Source: Candidatus Lachnocurva vaginae (GTDB taxonomy: Bacteria; Bacillota; Clostridia; Lachnospirales; Lachnospiraceae). Taken from it: a stretch of 64,000 nt of DNA. The DNA is taken from assembly GCA_011082265.1 (NCBI GenBank), contig CP049781.1, positions 868,001 through 932,000 on the forward strand, given 5' to 3'. Below are positions 25,261 to 34,860 of this stretch, piece after piece. The translations under genes were made by a program, and so were the position numbers. Numbering within the stretch: the stretch's first letter is position 1; the number at the start of each line of letters is the position of its first letter. A model generated the notes under the pieces. That model worked only from the letters and a program-made list of their open reading frames with translations. It ran no database searches and was not told the origin of the DNA.

Positions 25261-27183
25261 TTAAATGTCTAAAATTGCTATATCAGCATTGTCATGAATA
25301 AATTTCTTTCTCGGTAAAACGTCAGTACCCATAAGCATTTCTGTTACTTTTGAAGCCATCTTTCCGTCATCAATAGTTACACGTTTTAAAACTCTAGTTT
25401 TAGGATTTAACGTTGTTTCCCAAAGCTGCTTTGCATCCATTTCACCAAGTCCTTTATAACGCTGAAGTGTAAATTCACTTTTAGCTTTTTTTCTATATTT
25501 TTCAAGAGCTTTATCGTCATAAAGATATTCTTCTTCTCCTTTTTTCGGCATAACTTTATACAAAGGAGGCATAGCAATATATACATGTCCTTCATATATA
25601 AGGTCCGGCATAAATCTGTAAAAAAGAGTAAGAAGAAGAGTTGCTATATGTGAACCATCAACATCTGCATCAGTCATGATTACAATTTTATCATACCTAA
25701 GTTTACTTATATCGAAGTCGTTTCCATATCCTTCGGAAAATCCGCAGCCAAAAGCATTTATCATAGTTTTTATTTCAGCGTTCTTTAAAACTTTATCGAT
25801 ACTCGCTTTTTCGACATTTAAAATTTTTCCCCTTATGGGAAGTATAGCTTGATACATTCTATCTCTTGCTGTCTTTGCTGAGCCTCCTGCCGAATCTCCC
25901 TCAACTATAAAAATTTCACATTTTTTACTATCTCTACTTTCGCAGTTTGAAAGCTTTCCATTTGAATCAAATGAAAATTTAGTCTTAGTTAATAGATTAG
26001 TTTTTGCTTTTTCTTCTGTCTTTCTTATCTTTGCTGCCTTTTCAGCACAGCTTAAAACAGATTTTAATACAGAAAGATTTCTGTCAAAATATAGCTGAAT
26101 TTCGCTGCTTGTAACTTTTCCTGTAGCTTTCCCTGCATCAGGATTGTCAAGCTTAGTCTTAGTCTGACCTTCAAACCTAGGGGACGGATGCTTTATAGAA
26201 ATTACAGCTATAAGACCATTTCTTAAATCTGCTCCCGTAAAATTATTGTCCTTTTCTTTAAGGACACCTATTTCTCTTGCATAAGCATTTAAAATAGTTG
26301 TCAATGTTGTCTTAAAGCCTGTAATATGAGTTCCACCTTCGGCATTATAAATATTATTACAAAATCCCAAAATATTTTCGTGAAACTCATTTATATATTG
26401 AAATGCAACTTCAACAGAAATATTTTCACTTTCTCCCTTGTAATAAATAATAGGTGTTACACTTTCTGAAATACCAGTAAGATCTTTTACAAATCCCTTT
26501 ATTCCTTCCGGCTCTTTATATGTTAATTCTTCAGGAATTTCTCCTCTTTCGTCTTTATAAATAATTGTAAGATTTGGATTTAAATATGCAGTTTCATGAA
26601 GTCTGCTTTTTATCTCATCTTCTTTAAAATCTGTTCTTTCAAAAATTTCAGGATCCGGTAAAAAGTTAATTTCCGTTCCTCTCTCCTTAGTTTTTCCGAT
26701 TATTGGAAGTGCATTATCAATAAGTGAAAGGGCAGGTTTTCCCTGTTCAAAATAATCATGATAAATATTTCCATCTCTCATGATTTTTACATCCATATAT
26801 TTTGACAAAGCATTAACTACCGAGGATCCTACTCCATGAAGTCCTCCACTTGTTTTATATGCATTATTATTAAATTTACCTCCGGCATGAAGTGTTGTAA
26901 GAACTACACGTTCTGCCGGTATCTTAAATTTTTTATTTTCAACGGGAATCCCCCTACCATTATCCTTTATGGTACAAGAGCCGTCCTTTTTTAATGTGAC
27001 ATAAATAGTATCACATTCTCCTGCTAAATGTTCATCCACCGAATTATCGACTATCTCATAAATTAAATGATTAAGCCCTTTTCTAGATGTTGAACCTATG
27101 TACATTCCAGGTCTAACTCTTACGGCTAAAAGTCCCTCCAAAATGGAAATGCTGCTGTCGTTATAAACTTTTTTTTCAGACAT
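25261..27183 (-). CDS. parE: Topoisomerase IV subunit B (GyrB/ParE type)
   Basis: 640 aa. The GHKL ATPase domain has Glu and Asn of EIVDNSVDE (43-51), DNGRGIPV and SGGLHGVGSSVVNALS. The TOPRIM domain has VEGDSAGGSA and the DADVDGSHI metal site. It supplies ATP-driven strand passage for decatenation with ParC. The ATG at 27183 has AGGAGA 4-5 nt upstream; an earlier ATG at 27213 would add ten residues unlike the family. It is the next-to-last gene of the long housekeeping cluster. Confidence 0.92.
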   Translation of the reverse strand: MSEKKVYNDSSISILEGLLAVRVRPGMYIGSTSRKGLNHLIYEIVDNSVDEHLAGECDTIYVTLKKDGSCTIKDNGRGIPVENKKFKIPAERVVLTTLHAGGKFNNNAYKTSGGLHGVGSSVVNALSKYMDVKIMRDGNIYHDYFEQGKPALSLIDNALPIIGKTKERGTEINFLPDPEIFERTDFKEDEIKSRLHETAYLNPNLTIIYKDERGEIPEELTYKEPEGIKGFVKDLTGISESVTPIIYYKGESENISVEVAFQYINEFHENILGFCNNIYNAEGGTHITGFKTTLTTILNAYAREIGVLKEKDNNFTGADLRNGLIAVISIKHPSPRFEGQTKTKLDNPDAGKATGKVTSSEIQLYFDRNLSVLKSVLSCAEKAAKIRKTEEKAKTNLLTKTKFSFDSNGKLSNCESRDSKKCEIFIVEGDSAGGSAKTARDRMYQAILPIRGKILNVEKASIDKVLKNAEIKTMINAFGCGFSEGYGNDFDISKLRYDKIVIMTDADVDGSHIATLLLTLFYRFMPDLIYEGHVYIAMPPLYKVMPKKGEEEYLYDDKALEKYRKKAKSEFTLQRYKGLGEMDAKQLWETTLNPKTRVLKRVTIDDGKMASKVTEMLMGTDVLPRKKFIHDNADIAILDI

Positions 27184-27248
27184 AAAATCTCCTGTTAAAA
27201 AGTCTCCATACATTAAGTAGGAGACTTACAAGTATTATCATAATTTAA

Positions 27249-27689
27249 TTATCTAACTCCTGTTGATCCGAATCCCCCTCGAGATTTTTTATTCAAGAAA
27301 TCAACTTCATCAAATATAATTTCAGGCTGATGCTTTATAATTCTAAATTGACAAATTCTATCATTTATAGATAATTTCGTATCTCGTGTTGCATAAACCG
27401 GCATCATTATATGATCATCATCTCCCGAGTAGCTTTCGTCAATAACTCCCAATGCATTCGTCTGAATAAGTCCAAAATTTTTAAATGTTGAGCTTCTTGC
27501 TACAAGAAGCATCTCGTAACCCTTCGGAAGTTCTAATGAAATTCCCATGTCAATGAGTTTAAAATCTCCTTTTTTTAGTATTACATTTTCTGCAACTCTA
27601 AGATCTATCCAGTCTGATTTTCCTTCAATATAACGAAGCTTTTCAATCTCTTTTGAATGATATTTTATTCTTATATGTTCACTATTCAT
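27249..27689 (-). CDS. dut: dUTP diphosphatase
   Basis: 146 aa, the size of trimeric dUTPases, which hydrolyse dUTP to dUMP and keep uracil out of DNA. Motif 2 is ARSSTFKNFGL, motif 3 NALGVIDESYSG with the catalytic Asp, motif 4 NDRICQF and motif 5 RGGFGSTG. Motif 1 is divergent: DWIDLR replaces the usual AGFDL-type sequence. It lies 3 nt downstream of gpsA, with its weak ribosome site inside gpsA, so it is coupled to it. Confidence 0.9.
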   Translation of the reverse strand: MNSEHIRIKYHSKEIEKLRYIEGKSDWIDLRVAENVILKKGDFKLIDMGISLELPKGYEMLLVARSSTFKNFGLIQTNALGVIDESYSGDDDHIMMPVYATRDTKLSINDRICQFRIIKHQPEIIFDEVDFLNKKSRGGFGSTGVR

Positions 27690-27692
27690 AAA

Positions 27693-28703
27693 TTATTTCC
27701 ATTCACCTTCGCTTATTTCGCTTTTCTTTTCTCTATTCATAAGATCAATAACCTCTTTTCGAGGTGATGCATCTTCAAATAGGACTCTATTTACGGCATC
27801 AATTATCGGAAGTTCCAAGTTGTATTTTTCTCCTAAAGCTTTTGCAGCCTTTGCTGAATACACTCCTTCAACTACCATAGATACCTTATCCATAGCTTCT
27901 TTTGCAGTCATACCTTGACCTATGTAAAATCCCGCATTTCTATTTCTACTGTGGTGGCTTTCACATGTTACTATTAAATCACCAATTCCTGAAAGTCCCG
28001 AAAGTGTCTCAGCTTTTCCACCCATTTTTATAGCAAGATTTGATATTTCTTTTATTCCTCTAGTAATAAGTGCAGCTTTAGCATTATCTCCAAAGCCTAG
28101 TCCATCAGACATACCTGCAGCAAGTGCTATTACATTCTTTAATGATGCTCCTATTTCAATTCCTACTACATCAGGACTTATATAAACTCTAAAAACTTCA
28201 TTCATAAATATTTCCTGACAATATTTTGCAAGTTCTTTATCTTTTGATCCTACAACTACAACTGTAGGCTGAAGGATTGCAACTTCTTCCGCATGACTTG
28301 GCCCTGAAAGAACTGCAATTTTAGTATCATGTCCTAAGAATTCTTCTAAAATTTCAGTTTGAATTTTAAGAGTTTTTTCTTCAATGCCTTTTGTCAAAGT
28401 AACAACTCTCTTACCCTTAAGTAACACTGCAAATCTTTCTGCAGTTGATCTTGTCGCTATTGAAGGTACTGCAACAACTACTAAATCTGCTCCATATACT
28501 GCCTTTTTATCGTCGGATGTAATTTCTACACTATCAGGTAAAATTACTCCAGGTAATCTGTTTTCATTTTCTCTTGTCTTTTTTAGCTTTTCTTCTTCTT
28601 CCTTACTAAAAGACCAAATTGTGACATCATGGCCATTTTTCGTAAGTAAAATAGAAATTGCCATTCCCCAACTTCCTGCTCCCAAAACAGATATTTTAGC
28701 CAT
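27693..28703 (-). CDS. gpsA: Glycerol-3-phosphate dehydrogenase (NAD(P)+)
   Basis: 336 aa. It reduces dihydroxyacetone phosphate to sn-glycerol-3-phosphate, the backbone for phospholipids. The N-terminal Rossmann motif is GAGSWGMAI; SGPSHAEEVA, the active-site Lys region GASLKNVIALAAG and GLSGIGDLIVTC are typical. Its start overlaps the plsY stop by one base (TAATG), so gpsA makes the substrate that PlsY acylates within one operon. Confidence 0.97.
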   Translation of the reverse strand: MAKISVLGAGSWGMAISILLTKNGHDVTIWSFSKEEEEKLKKTRENENRLPGVILPDSVEITSDDKKAVYGADLVVVAVPSIATRSTAERFAVLLKGKRVVTLTKGIEEKTLKIQTEILEEFLGHDTKIAVLSGPSHAEEVAILQPTVVVVGSKDKELAKYCQEIFMNEVFRVYISPDVVGIEIGASLKNVIALAAGMSDGLGFGDNAKAALITRGIKEISNLAIKMGGKAETLSGLSGIGDLIVTCESHHSRNRNAGFYIGQGMTAKEAMDKVSMVVEGVYSAKAAKALGEKYNLELPIIDAVNRVLFEDASPRKEVIDLMNREKKSEISEGEWK

Positions 28704-29359
28704 TATTCCTCCTTATCTTTATGAAATGAAAGTTTATTCTCAGTTCCATTTAAAAGTCTTTTTATATTTCCTTTATGCAGATATATAGCGAGTGCCGATA
28801 ATACCGCTACTATGATTAAAACTTCATAATTATACTTTTTAGTATAAGTTAACAAACCTATGATATAAAAAACTACGGCATGAACACATATAGATATTGC
28901 AGCAAATATCGAAGAAAGTGATACATACTTCGTTATTAACAATGTAACTATAAATATGCTTACGGAAATAGGTACGGCTTTAGGAAGCACAATACATGTA
29001 AACGCAAGGCTTGATGCAATTCCTTTGCCACCTTTCCCTTTTAAAATAAAAGGAAAATCATGACCTATAATTGCTCCAGCTGATGCATACACTTTTAAAA
29101 GATTAACATAATCTTTTTCGCATCCCAATTTAGTAAAAATAAGATAGGATGCCAAAGCCGCAAGACATACTTTAAAACAATCTGAAAGTAAAGTCAAAAT
29201 TCCGGGAAGTACTCCCATAACTCTTACCGTATTTGTAGCACCAACATTGCCGCTTCCTTTTGTTCTTATATCTACATTGTGTAATTTACAATAAAAATAT
29301 CCGAATAGAAAATTTCCAAATAAATATCCTATAAGAGCGGAAAATAAACGATACATCAC
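28703..29359 (-). CDS. plsY: Acyl-phosphate:glycerol-3-phosphate acyltransferase
   Basis: 218 aa integral membrane enzyme with about five hydrophobic segments. It transfers the acyl group from acyl-phosphate (made by PlsX, also in this window) to glycerol-3-phosphate. Motifs are SGNVGATN near residue 36, the glycine-rich GKGGKGIAS and the C-terminal HKGNIKRLLNGTE. It overlaps der by 4 bp (ATGA) and gpsA by 1 bp. Confidence 0.95.
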   Translation of the reverse strand: MMYRLFSALIGYLFGNFLFGYFYCKLHNVDIRTKGSGNVGATNTVRVMGVLPGILTLLSDCFKVCLAALASYLIFTKLGCEKDYVNLLKVYASAGAIIGHDFPFILKGKGGKGIASSLAFTCIVLPKAVPISVSIFIVTLLITKYVSLSSIFAAISICVHAVVFYIIGLLTYTKKYNYEVLIIVAVLSALAIYLHKGNIKRLLNGTENKLSFHKDKEE

Positions 29360-30681
29360 TTTTCTCCTTCTCTTTCTCTAGTTATAAAATGTATTGCTGT
29401 ACCTTCAAACCCGAAAGCTTCTCTTAATTTATTTTCTAGATATCTTACATAAGAAAAATGCATAAGTTTCTTATAATTTACAAATAATACAAATGTAGGC
29501 GGCTTTACAGATACCTGAGTAGCATAAAAAATCCTAAGTCTCTTTCCTTTATCCATAGGAGGCTGCTGCATTGCCACGGCTTCTGCAATAATTTCATTTA
29601 AAATTCCTGTCTGAAGTCTCTGGCTATTATTTTCAACTACCTTATCTATGCTTGAGAAAATCTGACCCGTTCTTTGACCAGTTTTTACAGAAATAAATAT
29701 TATAAGAGCATAAGACATAAAACTTAGAGTAAAGCGAATCTTCTTTATCATATCATTCATAGTATTATTATCTTTTTCAACAGCATCCCACTTGTTTACT
29801 GCAATTATTATAGCTTTTCCCCGTTCGTGTGCAATTCCTGCAATTTTTGCATCCTGCTCCGTTATCCCTTCAGTTGCATCTATCATAATAATGACAACAT
29901 CAGACTTTTCAACTGCAGCTACAGCTCTTACAATACTATATCTTTCAAGAACTTCTTTTATTTTTGATTTTCTTCTAAGTCCTGCCGTATCTATAAAAAT
30001 ATAATCCTTGTTATTATATCTTACTTTTGTATCAATTGCATCTCTTGTAGTTCCGGGAATATCAGAAACAATAGATCTTTTTTCTCCTGAAAGATAGTTT
30101 ACAAGAGAAGATTTTCCTACATTAGGCTTTCCTATAATTGCAATCTTAGGAATTTCATTATCCTCATCTTCATTTGAATTCTTAGGAAAATTTTCTGAGA
30201 GTTTTTCAAGCATATCCCCAAGTCCAATTTTACCCGAGGCTGATATAGGAATCGGTTCTCCTATTCCTAAATTATAAAATTCATAGACATCATCCTTATA
30301 TTTATTAAAATCGTCTACTTTATTTACTACCAAAAGAATCGGCTTTTTGCTTCTTCTTAACATATCACACACAGTTCTATCTGATTCTACAAGACCGCTC
30401 TTTAAATCTACAAGGAAAATTATTATATCCGCACTTTCCATAGCTATAACAGCTTGATTTCTCATTTCTTCTAGAATAATATCATCAGTATCAGGTTCAA
30501 TTCCACCTGTATCTATAATTGTAAACGTTTTATCAAGCCATGTAACATCTGAATAGATTCTGTCTCGTGTAACACCCGGTGTATCTGAAACTATAGATAT
30601 TCTTTCACCTGACAAAGTATTAAAAAGTGTGGATTTTCCTACGTTTGGTCTTCCCACAATTGCAACTATTGGTTTTCCCAT
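29356..30681 (-). CDS. der: Ribosome assembly GTPase Der (EngA)
   Basis: 441 aa with two consecutive GTPase domains, the hallmark of Der: P-loops GRPNVGKST (near 10) and GKPNVGKSS (near 185), G3 DTGG and DTAG, G4 NKVD and NKWD. A C-terminal KH-like domain follows (VKPPTFVLFVN). It is required for 50S subunit maturation. It is translationally coupled to plsY. Confidence 0.97.
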   Translation of the reverse strand: MGKPIVAIVGRPNVGKSTLFNTLSGERISIVSDTPGVTRDRIYSDVTWLDKTFTIIDTGGIEPDTDDIILEEMRNQAVIAMESADIIIFLVDLKSGLVESDRTVCDMLRRSKKPILLVVNKVDDFNKYKDDVYEFYNLGIGEPIPISASGKIGLGDMLEKLSENFPKNSNEDEDNEIPKIAIIGKPNVGKSSLVNYLSGEKRSIVSDIPGTTRDAIDTKVRYNNKDYIFIDTAGLRRKSKIKEVLERYSIVRAVAAVEKSDVVIIMIDATEGITEQDAKIAGIAHERGKAIIIAVNKWDAVEKDNNTMNDMIKKIRFTLSFMSYALIIFISVKTGQRTGQIFSSIDKVVENNSQRLQTGILNEIIAEAVAMQQPPMDKGKRLRIFYATQVSVKPPTFVLFVNYKKLMHFSYVRYLENKLREAFGFEGTAIHFITREREGEK

Positions 30682-30761
30682 TTAATTTCTCATTTCTATA
30701 TATAATCGTAGTCATCTTTAAATTTTAATCTAAAATTTACTTGATAATATAAATCACTTCA

Positions 30762-31061
30762 TTACTTTAGCTTTGATTTCAAATTATCCATTTTATCTAC
30801 AAATACCAAAATTTCCGCCACAACATCATACAATTCGGGAGGTATCGTATCTCCTATCTCAAGTTTTGACAAAGCTAAAGCAAGCTTTTTATCTTCATAA
30901 AAAGGAACATCGTTTTCTTTTGCTTCTTTTATAATTCTTTCTGCAATTTGTCCTTTCCCTGCTGCTAAAATCTTAGGAGCTTCATCTCCCGGTTCATACG
31001 AAAGTGCAACTGCAGTTTTATCTTTATCAAATTCTTTAGTTTGATCTTTTTTTTCGTTCAT
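30762..31061 (-). CDS. FlhB-like export switch C-terminal domain protein (YlqH type)
   Basis: 99 aa matching only the cytoplasmic C-terminal domain of FlhB/EscU: TAVALSYEPGDEAPKILAAGKG, then a VPFYEDKKLALAL stretch and a helical end. The autocleavage NPTH motif is absent, since the sequence starts at the part that follows cleavage. Bacillus encodes the same kind of protein (YlqH) beside the FliK-like YlqG at the same locus. It may replace or compete with the FlhB domain in type III flagellar export; the function is not established. GAGGAAGT precedes the ATG. Confidence 0.88.
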   Translation of the reverse strand: MNEKKDQTKEFDKDKTAVALSYEPGDEAPKILAAGKGQIAERIIKEAKENDVPFYEDKKLALALSKLEIGDTIPPELYDVVAEILVFVDKMDNLKSKLK

Positions 31062-31075
31062 ACTTCCTCTAAAAA

Positions 31076-31432
31076 TTAAAAAGCATTTTTTATAACTTTT
31101 ATTTGATTTTTTAGAACAGATACTACATCAAATCTTATATTCGTATCCTCTTTTATACCATATCTTTTCAAAAATTCATTTGCAGTAAGTCTTATCTTAT
31201 TTTGCTTTCTTTTATCAACAGCTTCCTCTGGATAGCCAAACATTGTATTCTTTCGATATTTTACTTCAATAAATACTAGATAATCCTCATCTTTTGCTAT
31301 TATATCAATTTCTCCGATTTTTCCTCTAAATTTCTTTGAAATTATATTATACTTCATTTCCTTTTCAAGGAAAACTCCGGCTAAATTTTCGTAATAATCC
31401 CCTTTTGCTTTATTTTGTGATTTAACTTTCAA
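31076..31432 (-). CDS. YraN family endonuclease-like protein
   Basis: 118 aa UPF0102/YraN protein with a restriction-endonuclease-like core: the N-terminal GDYYENLA segment, then GEIDIIAKD and VFIEVKYRK carry the D-ExK metal site. The role is uncertain, perhaps in DNA processing. It starts with TTG, with AGGAGAAAGGG directly upstream. It lies between the FliK-like and FlhB-like genes. Confidence 0.9.
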   Translation of the reverse strand: MKVKSQNKAKGDYYENLAGVFLEKEMKYNIISKKFRGKIGEIDIIAKDEDYLVFIEVKYRKNTMFGYPEEAVDKRKQNKIRLTANEFLKRYGIKEDTNIRFDVVSVLKNQIKVIKNAF

Positions 31433-31489
31433 CCCTTTCTCCTATTATACTAAAAAATTATTCATTACAAAAATATCATTAAATTTTTA

Positions 31490-31541
31490 TAAATCAGTAT
31501 TCTAAATCAGTATTCTAAATCAGTATTCTAAATCAGTATTC
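31490..31541. repeat. Four tandem copies of a 13-bp repeat
   Basis: TAAATCAGTATTC is repeated four times exactly in the gap between the FliK-like gene and yraN. There are no spacers, so it is not CRISPR. Such arrays can vary in copy number by slippage. Confidence 0.9.
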
Positions 31542-31586
31542 TAAATATTACTTATACAAAATCTTAAATTATCACAGTTATTACAT

Positions 31587-33464
31587 TTATGCTCTTACAT
31601 CAAAAGAATATCTCTTGATCTTGGATTCCTTTTTATTTTTTTCTTCTCCTAACAATTTTTCTACAAAATTTTCGCTTTTTGCTTCCGTAGTGACTTTCGT
31701 ATTCGGAATATAACCTTTTTTTATAAGCCTTTCATCAAGCATATTTATATTTTGATTTAATAAATCATAGATTTCCTTACTTTCAACAGAAAAATCTATA
31801 TTTACATTCTTTCTTTGCATTTTAATTGAAATGTCAGTATTTCCCAAATGTTTAAGTGAAAGATGAAGAAATGCCGAAAATTCATCATTTTTACTCTTTG
31901 GTTTTCTTTTATCTGAATAAACATATAAATCGCCTGTCGCACTCTCTTTCATCATACGAAGCGGTAGCTGAACATAAGAATACATATTATTCATCTGATT
32001 CATAAACTCTATTGAATTCTTGATATTATTTGCCATTTCATTTATCGGATTTTTATTACCTATAGTATCTTCCATTTTACTTATTATATTATCTAGTGAT
32101 TTATTTATATTATCATAGAGCTTTTTAATAGCATCTTTTTCAGATACTTCTTTAGGCAAAATCGACCATGATTTTGATAATAAATCGTTTAAAAGCTTTT
32201 CCACTCCTTTATTAGAATAAAGTTTAAGAAAATCATTTTTCCCTACAGATGAATCATTTTTTAATAGTTCATTTAAGATATTTAAAATATCTTTTTCACT
32301 TATATTGCTTTTTAAATTTCCATCTTTATTAAAAAATGTGTATAATTCATCTTTAATTTCCGGATTATTGATATCTTTTAAAATCTCATCTCTTAGATTA
32401 AATACTGAGTTTTCAGAATTTAATTCATTTGTATCTTTAATTTTTAATCCACTTATTATATTTTCATTTTCCTGCCAATTTATATTTTTAACGCTATCTT
32501 CAGCTTTATAAGTTAAAGAGGATGTAATATCATCTACAGCTTTTTCTTTTACTACATTTTTTACAGATTCTGATACTTCTTCTATAGCATTTTCTTCACT
32601 TACAGCATTATTACTGCTTTTATCCGCTTTTTCTCCAAAAATTTCAATGTCACTTTCATTTTCATTTATAGCAGATTTTTTTCCATTTTCAGCTTCAGAA
32701 ATCGTTACATTTTCAGTTTCAGAAAGAGTTCTATTTTCAGTTTCAGAAAATATATTTTCTTCATTTCCAAAAGCTATATCATTTTCAGTAATGCTTTCAA
32801 TCATATTTTTCATAATATTTACGGCATCGTCTTTATTTATATTCATTTTTTCAAGTTCTTTTGATATATTATTTAAAAATTCTTTTCCGTCATTTAAAAT
32901 GGCATTATTTTGCTCTTTAAATCTTATAAAATTATCAATATTTTCTGGAGTTATATCCAGATGAAATTCATCCATTTTAATAAGCGTAGTTACATCAATG
33001 TTAGGATATTTTGCTAAAATTCTTCCAAACCTTGAAAGATTTTCGCTCCCTATAGAAAGCCCTTCTTCCATAAGAGAATTTACAAGTTCAATACTCTTAT
33101 CATTAAGTAAAAGCCCTGCATCTTTTATTGCATTTTGAATAATCGGATTATCAATTTCTGAATTTTTATATGGAACAATTTCTATAGTATTTCCGTCATT
33201 AGACTTTACTTGAAAGAAGAAAGAATTTCCCTCTGAAAGATTTATATCAGCCTCTAGACGTGCATCTATAGTTTTACCGTCGGGAAGCATAATAGTAACC
33301 TTATTCCCTTTTATTTCTTTTATAGTACCTTCGAAAACATCTCCTGTATTTCCTAAAGCACTTTCAGATGTTATGCTATTTGAACTTATTTTTGATTTTC
33401 CTATAGCATTATTATTTGCAGGAAGTTGTCCTTTAAATTTTTCTATGAAATCCTGTATATGCAT
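31587..33464 (-). CDS. FliK-like hook-length control family protein (YlqG type)
   Basis: 625 aa. The N-terminal part has a beta-rich region (residues 40-105, GDVFEGTIKEIKGNKVTIML). The middle is long, acidic, Asn/Glu-rich and low-complexity (about 250-330), with repeated SETEN units. The C-terminal Flg_hook domain (about 520-600) has LSLKHLGNTDISIKMQRKNVNIDF and a following helix. FliK measures hook length and switches export with FlhB; its neighbour here is an FlhB-like domain. By position it matches Bacillus YlqG, whose function is unknown, rather than the flagellar-operon fliK. The ribosome site is AGGAGA. Confidence 0.85.
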   Translation of the reverse strand: MHIQDFIEKFKGQLPANNNAIGKSKISSNSITSESALGNTGDVFEGTIKEIKGNKVTIMLPDGKTIDARLEADINLSEGNSFFFQVKSNDGNTIEIVPYKNSEIDNPIIQNAIKDAGLLLNDKSIELVNSLMEEGLSIGSENLSRFGRILAKYPNIDVTTLIKMDEFHLDITPENIDNFIRFKEQNNAILNDGKEFLNNISKELEKMNINKDDAVNIMKNMIESITENDIAFGNEENIFSETENRTLSETENVTISEAENGKKSAINENESDIEIFGEKADKSSNNAVSEENAIEEVSESVKNVVKEKAVDDITSSLTYKAEDSVKNINWQENENIISGLKIKDTNELNSENSVFNLRDEILKDINNPEIKDELYTFFNKDGNLKSNISEKDILNILNELLKNDSSVGKNDFLKLYSNKGVEKLLNDLLSKSWSILPKEVSEKDAIKKLYDNINKSLDNIISKMEDTIGNKNPINEMANNIKNSIEFMNQMNNMYSYVQLPLRMMKESATGDLYVYSDKRKPKSKNDEFSAFLHLSLKHLGNTDISIKMQRKNVNIDFSVESKEIYDLLNQNINMLDERLIKKGYIPNTKVTTEAKSENFVEKLLGEEKNKKESKIKRYSFDVRA

Positions 33465-33516
33465 ATTTTTCTCCTAAATAAAATCCCTTTATTTAGTTAA
33501 AAAAATATTTATTTAA

Positions 33517-34155
33517 CTATTCTGAAAGGAATTTTAAAAATGTCTTTCTATGTATATCGGAATATCCGTACTTTTTTAACATATAAATATGCTCTTTTGT
33601 TCCATAACCTTTGTTTTTTTCAAAGTTATATTCGGGATATTTTTTAGAAATTTCCACCATATATTTATCCCTTTTTACTTTAGCAACAATACTTGCAGCG
33701 GCAATGCTCATAGACTTTTCATCACCCTTAGTAAAACTTTTTTGCGATATACTTACATTATCAAGTTTTACAGAATCAATTAAACAAAAATCAGGTTTTA
33801 CAGACAAATTTTCTATTGCTATCTTCATTGCACGTTTTGTCGCATTTAATATATTTATTTCATCTATAATTTTTTCATCAATTACTCCATAACCTATAGA
33901 AATAGCAATTTCCTCAATCTTTTTTGCCATCTCTTCTCTCTTTTTAGGAGAAAGCTTTTTGGAATCATTTATATATAATATATCACAATTTTTAGGAAGG
34001 ATTACTGCTGCCGCCATTACAGGACCTGCAAGGGGACCTCTTCCTACCTCGTCAATTCCGCAAACATACTCATATTCATCCATGTATTCCTTATCAAAAG
34101 CCATTGCTTTTTCAGTTCTTTTTATTTCTCTATTAAGTCTTTCTTCTTTTGTCAT
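33517..34155 (-). CDS. rnhB: Ribonuclease HII
   Basis: 212 aa. It nicks DNA 5' of single ribonucleotides. The signature CGIDEVGRGPLAGPV holds the first two catalytic carboxylates, further Asp residues lie in LIDSVKL and near VAKVKRDKYM, and the C-terminal GYGTKEHI block is typical. The ribosome site is weak. It keeps the conserved place after rbgA and lepB. Confidence 0.96.
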   Translation of the reverse strand: MTKEERLNREIKRTEKAMAFDKEYMDEYEYVCGIDEVGRGPLAGPVMAAAVILPKNCDILYINDSKKLSPKKREEMAKKIEEIAISIGYGVIDEKIIDEINILNATKRAMKIAIENLSVKPDFCLIDSVKLDNVSISQKSFTKGDEKSMSIAAASIVAKVKRDKYMVEISKKYPEYNFEKNKGYGTKEHIYMLKKYGYSDIHRKTFLKFLSE

Positions 34156-34177
34156 ACTATTTATAAAACCTACTTCT

Positions 34178-34849
34178 TTACGGAAGTAAACCTCTCATCT
34201 GATTAAATGGATAAAATCTAAAAATAACTCTTCCTACAATATTACGTCTGTGAACATTTCCAATAAGATTAAATCTTGAATCTTCACTATTATTTCTATT
34301 ATCTCCCATAACAAAATACTCATCTTTTGCAAGAGTTATAGGTTTTATTGCTCTTCCCGGATCAATTATTATATCTTTTCCATAATTTTCTTTAAGAAGT
34401 TTCCCATTAATATAAATATTTCCACTTTTATCAATATTTATAGTTTCACCCGGAAGTCCTATGATTCTTTTCACATAAGAAACGGATTTATTACGTTTAT
34501 CCGGGAAAATTATAATTTCAAATCTTTTCGGCTTTGATAATTTATATGTTATTTTATCAATTATTACATTATCTTTATTTCTTAATGTATTATTCATTGA
34601 AGAGCCTATTATAATACTTCTTTGCCCGACAAATTTTACTATAAGGAACGCTATACATAAAAGAAATATTATATAAAATATGAAAAATATACCATCTTTT
34701 CGTTTCTGCTCTCTCTTCTCAATTTCTTCTTCATAAGTAATAGCCTTATCTTTTTTAGGTTCTTCTTTTTCATCTATATATCCTAATTTATAATCATCAC
34801 TTATATCTTCTAAATAACCATTTTTATAATCGTCATTATCATTAAGCAT
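34178..34849 (-). CDS. lepB: Signal peptidase I, second copy
   Basis: 223 aa. The first 50 residues are an unusual acidic/charged cytoplasmic extension containing two DDYK-GY-like repeats, followed by one membrane anchor (about 53-73). Catalytic Ser84 lies in IGSSMNNTL and Lys127 in SYVKRIIGLPGE; the GDNRNNSEDSR box is intact. It removes signal peptides from exported proteins outside the membrane. It shares the catalytic blocks with the copy at 35868 but differs in the N-terminus. The two copies flank rbgA. Confidence 0.94.
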   Translation of the reverse strand: MLNDNDDYKNGYLEDISDDYKLGYIDEKEEPKKDKAITYEEEIEKREQKRKDGIFFIFYIIFLLCIAFLIVKFVGQRSIIIGSSMNNTLRNKDNVIIDKITYKLSKPKRFEIIIFPDKRNKSVSYVKRIIGLPGETINIDKSGNIYINGKLLKENYGKDIIIDPGRAIKPITLAKDEYFVMGDNRNNSEDSRFNLIGNVHRRNIVGRVIFRFYPFNQMRGLLP

Positions 34850-34860
34850 TTTATTTCCCT

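Noticed and set aside
28384..28788. 134-codon plus-strand frame over gpsA/plsY
   Set aside because: Fully antisense to two well-supported genes, no ribosome site and no recognisable protein.
31490..31541. CRISPR-like array
   Set aside because: The 13-bp units are directly adjacent with no spacers and no cas genes are near; it is a simple tandem repeat. The arrays at 35831 and 57573 were rejected for the same reason.
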